NCBI GenBank assembly: GCA_023446675.1
Contig: JAEXPO010000549.1
Span: 1 to 5,749, forward strand
Direction of reading: 5' to 3'
DNA from: Bacillota bacterium
GTDB lineage: Bacteria > Bacillota > Clostridia > DSM-8532
Length of the DNA stretch: 5,749 nt
The translations under genes and the position numbers were made by a program. How positions within the stretch are numbered: the first letter of the stretch is position 1; each line of letters starts with the position of its first letter. The notes beneath the pieces were generated by a model. The model had not been told where the DNA came from. It did no database searches and worked only from the letters and a program-made list of their open reading frames with translations. Shown here piece by piece: positions 1-5,675 of the stretch.

Positions 1-902
1 CTCATGCAGGGGCCGCCGAGGCAGCCTCCCGCACAGGCATTCATTTCAATAAAATAACCGGAAACCTCACCCTTTCGGATGCTGTCCAAAATTTCCATAC
101 ACCGGTCCACGCCGTCCACACTGATGCACTTGTAGCTTTTCCTGTCCTCCCGTGAAAGGGTGCGTATGATACCGCCGGGAGCCGGATAAAACCGGGCCGA
201 CGGGTTTCGGATATTCTTCTGCTCCGATCCGGCAGAAGAAGGGCTTACCCCGTTCTCCTCCATCCACTGCTTAAGCTCCTCGAAGGTAATGGCCGCACTG
301 ACCAGCCCCCCCGAAAAAACGTCGTCAGCTTCGTGCTTTTTTGAAATACAGGGCCCGATAAAGATTATTTTGATACGGGTTCCGTATACCTCTCTCATGG
401 TGCGTGCGTGTGCAATCATGGGAGAAACGGTTGGGGTAAGCTGATCAAGAAGGTCCGAATAGTACTTTTCCATTAAAAGGACTACCGAAGGGCAGGCCGA
501 CGTGATAATGTTTTTCATTTTCCCTTCACGCAACAGCCTCTCGTACTCCCTGGAAACCTTGGATGCTCCGACAGCGGTCTCCTCCACATGCAAAAAACCA
601 AGCTTTTTAAGTGCCGAGGAAAGGGCGGAAAAATCCCACCCCTTAAAATAGGAGGCAAAGGAGGGAGCGACGGACGCATAAACCTTATCCTTCTTCCCGA
701 CGAAGGATTTCACCTTGTCCAAATCGCTTACCACTTCCTTGGCATTCTGAGGGCATATTAAAATACACTTCCCGCAGAGGATGCACTCCTTTTCCATCAC
801 CCGTGCCTGATCGTCCTTAAAGGAGATGGACTTAACCGGACATTCCCGGATGCAACGGTAACAGCTTTTGCAATTGGCTTCCTTAAGTTGTATGATTCCC
901 AT
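1..902 (-). CDS. hydS: Putative sensory-type [FeFe]-hydrogenase (HydS-like), 3' end beyond window
   Basis: This gene is open from its ATG at 902 to the window edge: 300 codons plus two bases, with no stop. Residues 11-21 (C11, C14, C17, C21) and 40-50 (C40, C43, C46, C50) form two [4Fe-4S] ferredoxin motifs. An H-cluster domain follows directly, with TSACPS (C137), GPCISKKHE (C185) and EMNACAGGC (C290, C294). All four H-cluster cysteine ligands and the lysine after the second one (K188) are present. However, the proton-relay cysteine of catalytic enzymes (TSCCP) is Ala136, and the methionines of MPC and VMAC are Gly183 and Asn288. These replacements mark the group C/D putative sensory hydrogenases such as Thermotoga maritima HydS. 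In group C a further Fe-S motif and a PAS domain usually follow; that part lies outside the window. The start overlaps the upstream stop (TGATG), suggesting coupled translation. The family call is strong; the H2- or redox-sensing role is inferred. Confidence 0.88.
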   Translation of the reverse strand, partial: MGIIQLKEANCKSCYRCIRECPVKSISFKDDQARVMEKECILCGKCILICPQNAKEVVSDLDKVKSFVGKKDKVYASVAPSFASYFKGWDFSALSSALKKLGFLHVEETAVGASKVSREYERLLREGKMKNIITSACPSVVLLMEKYYSDLLDQLTPTVSPMIAHARTMREVYGTRIKIIFIGPCISKKHEADDVFSGGLVSAAITFEELKQWMEENGVSPSSAGSEQKNIRNPSARFYPAPGGIIRTLSREDRKSYKCISVDGVDRCMEILDSIRKGEVSGYFIEMNACAGGCLGGPCM

Positions 903-1147
903 CAGAGTTTGTCAATTATCCTTTCCTTGAAGATGCTCTCACAGTTCTGCATGGTTAAATTGTCCACCGGCACATCGTCAAAGGTGATACCGATGCCTCC
1001 TGTGCAGCGCTGCATGCAGAAGGATGCTTTGAGCTCTACAATTCCGTCCAAACTATAGTCCTGGATGAGCCGTTTATAGGTCTGGATCACACGGTAGGAT
1101 CCTTTCATGTGGCAGGAGCTGCCAACACAGACCTGAATGACCGACAT
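902..1147 (-). CDS. Small thioredoxin-like [2Fe-2S] ferredoxin (second of tandem pair)
   Basis: An 81-residue protein that is essentially only the thioredoxin-like [2Fe-2S] domain found at the C-terminus of NuoE/HydC and the N-terminus of HydB. The cysteine ligands are C7 and C12 (C-x4-C, in CVGSSCHMKGSY) and C44 and C48 (C-x3-C, in FCMQRCTGG). A further cysteine, C69, lies outside the cluster pattern. It aligns without gaps to its upstream neighbour at about 37% identity (30 of 81, counted by eye) with identical cysteine spacing, so the two are paralogues from a tandem duplication. The ribosome site (AAGGGA, 9 nt from the ATG) lies in the tail of the upstream gene, 6 bp away, and the stop overlaps the hydS start by one base. 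It probably acts as a cytoplasmic one-electron carrier or adaptor. Its position next to hydS suggests it serves that protein, but no partner can be proved from sequence. Confidence 0.85.
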   Translation of the reverse strand: MSVIQVCVGSSCHMKGSYRVIQTYKRLIQDYSLDGIVELKASFCMQRCTGGIGITFDDVPVDNLTMQNCESIFKERIIDKL

Positions 1148-1153
1148 TTACCA

Positions 1154-1411
1154 TCATCCCTTTCCATGAAAGGCTTCCAGTATCTCACTCCTGAAAAAAT
1201 CATCCACTCTCTCCCGGGAAAGAGAGAGTACAGGCCCTTCGTCCACCTTAACAGACACGCCGCTGCCGCATTGCTGCAGGCAAAATACGGCTTTAACTTC
1301 CACCCGATCGTTGAGGCCGTGCTTTTCTAACAGATCCTGCAAGGCGCTTATGACCGAATAGGAGCCTTTTAAGTGACAGGCGCTTCCAATGCATACGCTG
1401 ACATTTTTCAT
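1154..1411 (-). CDS. Small thioredoxin-like [2Fe-2S] ferredoxin (first of tandem pair)
   Basis: An 85-residue stand-alone [2Fe-2S] domain of the NuoE C-terminal type, with ligands C7 and C12 (CIGSACHLKGSY) and C44 and C48 (FCLQQCGSG). It lacks the N-terminal helical domain of full NuoE (about 160 residues in this operon's HydC), but it is not a broken NuoE: it has its own start, a GGGAGG ribosome site 9 nt upstream (1421-1426), and a complete ligand set. The pair shares a C-x-G-S-x-C-H-x-K-G-S-Y-x-V-I signature that is absent from this operon's HydC and HydB domains, so both belong to one separate subfamily. It begins 17 bp after the hydA stop. Desulfovibrio Hnd hydrogenase has a separate small subunit of this fold (HndB), but here HydB already contains that domain, so this protein is an addition rather than a replacement. 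A role as electron carrier or assembly partner is inferred. Confidence 0.85.
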   Translation of the reverse strand: MKNVSVCIGSACHLKGSYSVISALQDLLEKHGLNDRVEVKAVFCLQQCGSGVSVKVDEGPVLSLSRERVDDFFRSEILEAFHGKG

Positions 1412-1428
1412 ACAGGCATGCCTCCCAA

Positions 1429-3123
1429 TTATTTTTTTCGGTAAGAACAGTGCAGTAATTTGTGGGTCTTCCCTTTCAGTATACCACCATAAAGAGCCAT
1501 AACCATAGGATTTTCTTCCGAACGTTTTATCTGGGACTGCTTATCAGCCTGGTATAGGCCTTGAGCGCGGCTGTGTTTAATTGTGCTGCTGTGAGGGATG
1601 GGCTGTCCGGCTCCGCCGATGCAGCCTCCGGTGCAAGCCATAACCTCGACCAAATCGTAATGGGCTTCGCCCTTTTTCATTAGCTCCAAAAGCTTTTCAA
1701 CATTGGCAAGTCCGTGAACCACCGCCACACGGAGGGTTTTATCCCCAATTACCACCTGGGCCTCCTTGATCCCCTTCATGCCCCGGACACCGGAGAAGGA
1801 AAGCTCCTTTAAGGATTCCTGGGTTCTTTCAAGCACACAGCGGCGAAGAACAGCTTCCGCAACCCCACCGGTTACACCAAAGATAACACCTGCGCCTGAG
1901 GCCATACCAAAAGGCATGTCAAAAGCCTCCGGCTCCAGCTCGTCAAAGGAAATACCTGCCTCACGGATCATGGATGCAAGCTCCTGAGTGGTAATAACCA
2001 CATCCACATCCTTTTCGTTTTCACTGACGAATTCAGGGCGGGCCGCCTCGTATTTTTTGGCTGTACAGGGCATAACGGCAACCATCATGGTTTGTCTGGA
2101 ATCGGCTGCCTTGTTTCCGCGGTAATGCTCCTTAACAACAGAACCGAACATCTGCATGGGAGAACGGCAGGTGGAAATGCTGTCTAAAAGCTCAGGATGC
2201 CTTGCTTCAACAAAGCTTACCCAGCCCGGGCAGCAGGAGGTAAACTGAGGTATTTTTTCATTTTTGGTTAATCTTTCTAAAAATTCCTTGGACTCCTCCA
2301 TGACGGTAAGGTCGGCCGCCATGCTGGTGTCGTAAATTTCATCAAAGCCAAGCTTACGGAGCGCGGCTACAATTTTTCCCGCCACATTCTCACCTGCGGG
2401 AAGATGAAACTCCTCACCCAGCGCAACGCGCACAGCGGGAGCAATTTGGGCTACAACACGCATTTCAGGGTTGTGAAGCTTGCGCCATACCCTGTGGGTT
2501 TCATTTTTAACAATTAAGGCGCCTGTAGGACAAACAGTGGTGCACTGGCCGCAGTTAATGCAGTCGGATTCCTTGAGCTTGCGGTCAAAGGCAGGCATAA
2601 CCTGCATTTTGGAGCCTCTGTAGGCAAAATCCAATACGCCCATGCCCTGAATTTCAGAGCACATGCGCACACAGTCACCGCAAAGAATGCACTTGCTGGG
2701 ATCTCTTACAATGGCTGCACTGCTGTCGTCAACAGGGAGCTTCACTGCGTCGTTTTCAAAGCGCACCCTTTTAATGCCAAAACGGGACGCCAGGTCCTGA
2801 AGCCTGCACTTGCCGCTTTTTTCACAGGTGGTGCAATCGCGGCAGTGGCTTGCCAGAAGGAGCTCCAATATCATTTTGCGGTGCTTTTGAAGCTTTGGGG
2901 TGTTGGTGTATACCACCATGCCATCCTTGGGAGGCTCGGAGCAGGAGGCCATGATGCCGCCCCTGCTGTCCTCCACCACGCACATGCGGCAGGCGCCGTA
3001 AGTGGAAAGCTCGGAATAGTAGCAGAAGGTAGGCAGCTCTACTCCGGCCTTGCGGACAAGCTCCAGTATGTTCTTTTCGTTCTGGAATTCAACACGTTGT
3101 CCATCTATGGTCATGATTCCCAT
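1429..3123 (-). CDS. hydA: [FeFe]-hydrogenase catalytic subunit HydA (group A3-type)
   Basis: This 564-residue subunit reduces protons to H2, or the reverse, in the cytoplasm. Domains in order: a plant-type [2Fe-2S] domain (C34, C45, C48, C61); a His-Cys3 [4Fe-4S] site (H93, C97, C100, C106); two [4Fe-4S] ferredoxin motifs (C145, C148, C151, C155 and C188, C191, C194, C198); the H-cluster domain; and the small-subunit-like tail (about 510-564), ending in the usual HKLLH motif. H-cluster ligands are C298 (TSCCPGW), C353 (MPCTAKK), C497 and C501 (EVMACTGGC). The proton-relay cysteine C297 and the methionines M351 and M495 are intact, so it should be a fully active enzyme. It lacks the additional C-terminal [2Fe-2S] domain of the longer Thermotoga HydA. 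An extra cysteine, C94, directly follows the ligand His93. With hydC and hydB upstream it is part of a trimeric NAD(H)-linked complex. Many such complexes bifurcate electrons with ferredoxin, but some use NADH alone, and sequence reading cannot settle which applies. Confidence 0.97.
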   Translation of the reverse strand: MGIMTIDGQRVEFQNEKNILELVRKAGVELPTFCYYSELSTYGACRMCVVEDSRGGIMASCSEPPKDGMVVYTNTPKLQKHRKMILELLLASHCRDCTTCEKSGKCRLQDLASRFGIKRVRFENDAVKLPVDDSSAAIVRDPSKCILCGDCVRMCSEIQGMGVLDFAYRGSKMQVMPAFDRKLKESDCINCGQCTTVCPTGALIVKNETHRVWRKLHNPEMRVVAQIAPAVRVALGEEFHLPAGENVAGKIVAALRKLGFDEIYDTSMAADLTVMEESKEFLERLTKNEKIPQFTSCCPGWVSFVEARHPELLDSISTCRSPMQMFGSVVKEHYRGNKAADSRQTMMVAVMPCTAKKYEAARPEFVSENEKDVDVVITTQELASMIREAGISFDELEPEAFDMPFGMASGAGVIFGVTGGVAEAVLRRCVLERTQESLKELSFSGVRGMKGIKEAQVVIGDKTLRVAVVHGLANVEKLLELMKKGEAHYDLVEVMACTGGCIGGAGQPIPHSSTIKHSRAQGLYQADKQSQIKRSEENPMVMALYGGILKGKTHKLLHCSYRKK

Positions 3124-3133
3124 AATTTTATTT

Positions 3134-3141
3134 CCATCCTT
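3134..3141 (-). promoter_or_regulatory. Ribosome binding site of hydA with long spacing
   Basis: AAGGATGG stands in the 42-bp hydB-hydA gap. It is weaker than the hydC and hydB sites and its spacing to the ATG at 3123 is 10 nt from GGATGG or 13 nt from AAGGA. A second in-frame ATG (codon 4, at 3114) has no better site, so the first ATG is kept. HydA may be made at a lower rate than its partners, which is inference. Confidence 0.5.
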
Positions 3142-3165
3142 TCAATCGAACGCAGGCAGCAGAGT

Positions 3166-5037
3166 TTATGCCTCCTTAATGGCTCCAAAGGCACAGGAGG
3201 TGAGACAGGCGCCGCACTTGATACACTTTTCGGCCTTAATGACATAGGGTTCCTTAATCTTGCCTTCAATGGCCCCTACGGGACATAGCCTTGCGCATTT
3301 GGAGCAGCCCTTGCACTTTTCCTTAACAATGACTATCTGCTTCAATGCCTTACAGACACCGGCACGGCAGCGCTTGTGAACAACGTGCTCAATATACTCC
3401 TCACGGAAATACTTTAAGGTACTCATAACAGGGTAAGCAGCCGATTTTCCAAGGCCGCAGAGCGCGGTTTTGGTAATGGTGTCGGAAAGCTCCTCCAGAA
3501 GCTCCAAATCCTCCATCGTGCCTTTTCCGGCAACAATATTCTCCAGTATTTGAAGCATGCGCTTTGTACCTTCACGGCAGGGAACACATTTTCCGCAGGA
3601 TTCATTCTGGGTAAAGTTCATGAAGTAGCGGGCGATCTCAACCATACAGGTGTTTTCGTCCATTACAACAAGACCGCCGGAGCCAATCATGGCGCCTACC
3701 TTTTTCAGAGAGTCAAAGTCCAGAGGCAAATCCAGATGCTCGTTCGTTAAACAGCCTCCGGAGGGACCCCCAATCTGAACGGCCTTGAAAGCCTTGCCGC
3801 CCTTAACACCGCCGCCAATATCGAAAATAACCTCTTTCAGGGGGGTACCCATGGGGACTTCAATCAGACCTGTGTTAACCACATTGCCCGTCATGGCGAA
3901 AGCCTTCGTTCCGGGGCTGTTCTCCGGCCCGATGGAACGGAACCACTCAGAACCGTTGGAGATAATGGCAGGCACATTGGCAAAGGTCTCAACATTGTTT
4001 AATACCGTAGGCTTAGCCCAAAGGCCCTGTTCAACGGTACGGGGAGGCTTGACGCGGGGCATGCCCCTGTCGCCCTCAATGGATGCGGTAAGGGCGCTGC
4101 CTTCACCGCACACAAATGCGCCTGCACCCTGGTTTATGATAATATCAAAACCGAAATCCGTTCCGAGAATATTTTCGCCCAAGAGACCCAGCCTTCTGGC
4201 GTTGCTTGCAGCCTCCTTAAGACGCTCAACGGCAAGTGGGTATTCCGCACGAACATAAATATATCCTTCACGAGCACCGGTCGCATAAGCGGCAATCATC
4301 ATGCCTTCCAGCATTTTATGGGGATCGCCTTCCATGATGCTTCGGTCCATAAAAGCGCCGGGGTCACCCTCGTCACCATTACAGACAACATAACGTACAG
4401 GCTCGGCCTGGCGTTTTACCTGGGCCCACTTCCTGCCTGCGGGATAACCGCCGCCCCCACGGCCCCTTAAGTTGGAGTCGTTGACGGTTTTTATAACATC
4501 GTCCTGTGTCATATCGAAAAGGGCCTTTGATAAAGCCTGATAGCCGTCCTTTGCGATATATTCCTCTATGGATTCGGCATCGATATGCCCGCAATTCTCC
4601 AAAACCATACGGGTTTGCTTTTTATAAAAAGGAATTTCGTCCTGAGACTTTACCACCTCGTCACCATTGCCGTACATGAGGCGGGTAACAGGCTCCTGGC
4701 CCAAAATTGTTTTTTCAAATATCTCCTGGCAGTCCTCAAGTGAAACCTTTAAGTACAAATAACCGAAGGGTTCGATGCGAACCAGAGGGCCCATTTCACA
4801 AAAGCCATGACATCCGCCCTTTTTAACGCCAACGCCTTCCTTTTCCTCTTTAAGCTCGATGGAAACAAACTGGCCATGCTCCCTGGCAAGCTCCTTAAAG
4901 CGTTCATAGATAAGAAGGGAGCCTCCCGCTACACAGCCCGTTCCGGCGCAAACCAGAATTTTTTTCTTTTGCCTGTCCAGGGCTTTTTTCCAGGTTTCCC
5001 TCAGATCCAGCAAATCAGCTTTGTTTCTGATTTTCAT
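3166..5037 (-). CDS. hydB: HydB, NuoF-like NADH/FMN subunit of trimeric [FeFe]-hydrogenase
   Basis: This 623-residue flavoprotein exchanges electrons with NAD(H) and passes them towards HydA. Residues 25-110 form a thioredoxin-like [2Fe-2S] domain (C30, C35, C76, C80). The NuoF core follows, with the glycine-rich motif LRGRGGGGYPAGRKW (190-204) and CNGDEGDPGAFMDR (219-232), which belong to the NADH/FMN site, then an SLBB-type region. The [4Fe-4S] site is ESCGKCVPCREG (C481, C484, C487) plus C527. The C-terminus has two ferredoxin [4Fe-4S] motifs (C575, C578, C581, C585 and C605, C608, C611, C615), typical of HydB and absent from complex I NuoF. Between them and the NuoF cluster lie H551, H554, C557 and C562, a possible metal site. 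The start is fixed by AAGGAGG 7 nt upstream. The gene overlaps hydC by 4 bp (ATGA), implying coupled translation, and ends 42 bp before hydA. The core architecture matches bifurcating HydB proteins, though bifurcation itself is inferred. Confidence 0.96.
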   Translation of the reverse strand: MKIRNKADLLDLRETWKKALDRQKKKILVCAGTGCVAGGSLLIYERFKELAREHGQFVSIELKEEKEGVGVKKGGCHGFCEMGPLVRIEPFGYLYLKVSLEDCQEIFEKTILGQEPVTRLMYGNGDEVVKSQDEIPFYKKQTRMVLENCGHIDAESIEEYIAKDGYQALSKALFDMTQDDVIKTVNDSNLRGRGGGGYPAGRKWAQVKRQAEPVRYVVCNGDEGDPGAFMDRSIMEGDPHKMLEGMMIAAYATGAREGYIYVRAEYPLAVERLKEAASNARRLGLLGENILGTDFGFDIIINQGAGAFVCGEGSALTASIEGDRGMPRVKPPRTVEQGLWAKPTVLNNVETFANVPAIISNGSEWFRSIGPENSPGTKAFAMTGNVVNTGLIEVPMGTPLKEVIFDIGGGVKGGKAFKAVQIGGPSGGCLTNEHLDLPLDFDSLKKVGAMIGSGGLVVMDENTCMVEIARYFMNFTQNESCGKCVPCREGTKRMLQILENIVAGKGTMEDLELLEELSDTITKTALCGLGKSAAYPVMSTLKYFREEYIEHVVHKRCRAGVCKALKQIVIVKEKCKGCSKCARLCPVGAIEGKIKEPYVIKAEKCIKCGACLTSCAFGAIKEA

Positions 5038-5513
5038 TGTGCATCCTCCTTCAGCTGTGAAAGCAGAGCATTAGCGCTTTCCGGCGTCATTTTAGCATAA
5101 ACCTTATCGTTTACGGTAATAACCGGGGCAAGGCCGCAGGCACCCAGACAGGAAACCGTTTCAACGGTAAAAAGCATGTCGTCCGTGGTATGCTTGCTCT
5201 CAGAGAGCCCCAGATTTTCACGAAGCGCATTGAGGATGGGGATGGACTTTCTGACATGACAGGCCGTGCCGTCACAAATCTTAATAACGTACTTCCCTTT
5301 GGGCTTCAACGAAAAATTTTCATAAAACGTTGCCACACTATAAACCTTTGCCTCGCTAAGGCCAAGCTTTGTTGCCACATGGCACAAAAGGTCGGGGGGA
5401 AGATACCTGAATTCCTTCTGAATTTCCTGCATTACGGCGATAAGAGATGACTTCTTACATCCGTACCTTTCAAGAATCGAATCCACCCTTTCATGTTGGG
5501 TTGACATGCACAT
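5034..5513 (-). CDS. hydC: HydC, NuoE-like [2Fe-2S] subunit of trimeric [FeFe]-hydrogenase
   Basis: A 159-residue homologue of complex I NuoE, first gene of the operon. Residues 8-68 form the N-terminal helical domain, with the family-typical segment Y58-S-V-A-T-F-Y64. Residues 74-155 form the thioredoxin-like [2Fe-2S] domain, with ligands C80 and C85 (CDGTACH) and C122 and C126 (CLGACGLAP). The length is normal for the family. The ATG at 5513 is preferred over the in-frame ATG two codons later because AAGGAGG (5521-5527) sits 7 nt upstream of it. The subunit sits against the HydB flavin domain and helps relay electrons within the soluble complex. Its stop overlaps the hydB start by 4 bp, favouring stoichiometric synthesis. 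Expression is probably controlled by Rex through the operator 102 bp upstream. Equivalent names elsewhere are HymA and HndA. Confidence 0.96.
   Translation of the reverse strand: MCMSTQHERVDSILERYGCKKSSLIAVMQEIQKEFRYLPPDLLCHVATKLGLSEAKVYSVATFYENFSLKPKGKYVIKICDGTACHVRKSIPILNALRENLGLSESKHTTDDMLFTVETVSCLGACGLAPVITVNDKVYAKMTPESANALLSQLKEDAQ
5045..5051 (-). promoter_or_regulatory. Ribosome binding site of hydB, inside hydC
   Basis: AAGGAGG lies in the last codons of hydC (encoding K-E-D) and is spaced 7 nt from the hydB ATG at 5037, which itself overlaps the hydC stop as ATGA. This supports coupled but independently strong initiation of hydB. Confidence 0.8.
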
Positions 5514-5520
5514 GATTCTG

Positions 5521-5527
5521 CCTCCTT
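5521..5527 (-). promoter_or_regulatory. Ribosome binding site of hydC
   Basis: AAGGAGG, fully complementary to the 16S anti-Shine-Dalgarno core, ends 7 nt before the ATG at 5513. It decides the hydC start, since the alternative in-frame ATG at 5507 would be 13 nt away. Confidence 0.85.
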
Positions 5528-5558
5528 AAGAATTTCATGCCGCGATCCATCAAACGCT

Positions 5559-5569
5559 GTTTACTAAAC
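5559..5569. repeat. Short 11-bp palindrome in the operon leader
   Basis: GTTTA-C-TAAAC is an exact inverted repeat, and the adjacent AAAC at 5552-5555 can pair instead with GTTT at 5559-5562, giving two mutually exclusive 4-5 bp stems. Both are too small and AT-rich to form a terminator or a convincing riboswitch. It might be a minor operator half or nothing. Confidence 0.25.
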
Positions 5570-5582
5570 TATTTCGAATGAT

Positions 5583-5603
5583 GTATTTTGTATTTTGTAT
5601 TTT
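5583..5603. repeat. Triple tandem 7-bp repeat GTATTTT in the operon leader
   Basis: Three exact copies of GTATTTT (AAAATAC on the transcribed-sense strand) run head to tail. The tract is flanked by two copies of TTTCGAAT (5572-5579 and 5603-5610), 31 bp apart, and by a 7-bp inverted repeat ATGTATT/AATACAT (5581-5587 and 5608-5614). It lies just downstream of the Rex site. It could be a flexible AT-rich promoter element, a second binding site or chance low complexity; no known factor site is recognised. Confidence 0.6.
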
Positions 5604-5622
5604 TTCGAATACATATTGTTAA
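5594..5622 (-). promoter_or_regulatory. Alternative candidate promoter P2 overlapping the Rex operator
   Basis: Reading leftward, TTAACA (-35, 5617-5622, 5 of 6 consensus bases) lies inside the distal Rex half-site. TACAAA (-10, 5594-5599, 4 of 6) follows after 17 bp, within the AT-rich triple repeat. Transcription would start near 5587, with a leader of about 73 nt. Rex bound at the operator would directly cover the -35, the classical arrangement for repression, but the -10 is weaker than that of P1. Only one of the two may be real. Confidence 0.35.
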
Positions 5623-5633
5623 ATCATTAACAA
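5616..5633. promoter_or_regulatory. Rex operator (perfect 18-bp palindrome)
   Basis: The sequence is TTGTTAA, four bases (ATCA on the plus strand), then TTAACAA: an exact inverted repeat that matches the established Rex consensus TTGTTAANNNNTTAACAA at all 14 fixed positions. Rex is the NADH/NAD+-sensing repressor of Gram-positive and related bacteria; NADH binding releases it from DNA. The site lies 102 bp upstream of hydC and no other start lies between them, so hydC is the clear target. It either follows the first promoter candidate immediately downstream of its expected start point or overlaps the -35 of the second one; both positions suit repression. The rex gene is not in the window. Confidence 0.9.
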
Positions 5634-5645
5634 TCTCCAAAATAG

Positions 5646-5675
5646 ATTTTAACCGATAGTCAGGATCTTTTGCAA
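5646..5675 (-). promoter_or_regulatory. Candidate sigma-A promoter P1 for hydCBA operon
   Basis: Reading leftward, TTGCAA (-35, 5670-5675, 4 of 6 consensus bases) and TAAAAT (-10, 5646-5651, 5 of 6) are separated by 18 bp. Transcription would start near 5639, giving a leader of about 125 nt and placing the Rex operator at roughly +6 to +23, where the repressor could block clearance or elongation. Found by eye; no upstream element or start-site data support it. Confidence 0.45.

Noticed and set aside
1..902. Truncated or degraded hydrogenase gene
   Set aside because: The reading frame is intact to the window edge with all expected cysteines; it is cut by the window boundary, not by a mutation.
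902..1411. Possibility that the two small genes are fragments of a frameshifted NuoE
   Set aside because: Each has its own start, ribosome site, stop and full set of four cysteines, and they are paralogues of the same domain rather than complementary halves.
2845..3288. A 147-codon plus-strand open frame across the hydA start and hydB end
   Set aside because: It is antisense to the [2Fe-2S] and His-Cys motifs of hydA and to the hydB ferredoxin motifs; both real genes are unambiguous, so this is a shadow.
3785..4258. A 157-codon plus-strand open frame opposite hydB
   Set aside because: It lies entirely antisense to the conserved NuoF core, has no family resemblance or suitable ribosome site, and is explained by the codon use of hydB.
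5549..5562. Possible CcpA (cre) site around the CG in CAAACGCTGTTT
   Set aside because: Only a few of the fixed cre positions match, and the conserved TG and CA ends are missing.
5616..5633. Rex palindrome read as an intrinsic terminator
   Set aside because: The 7-bp arms contain one G-C pair each and there is no following U-run; the exact operator consensus explains it better.
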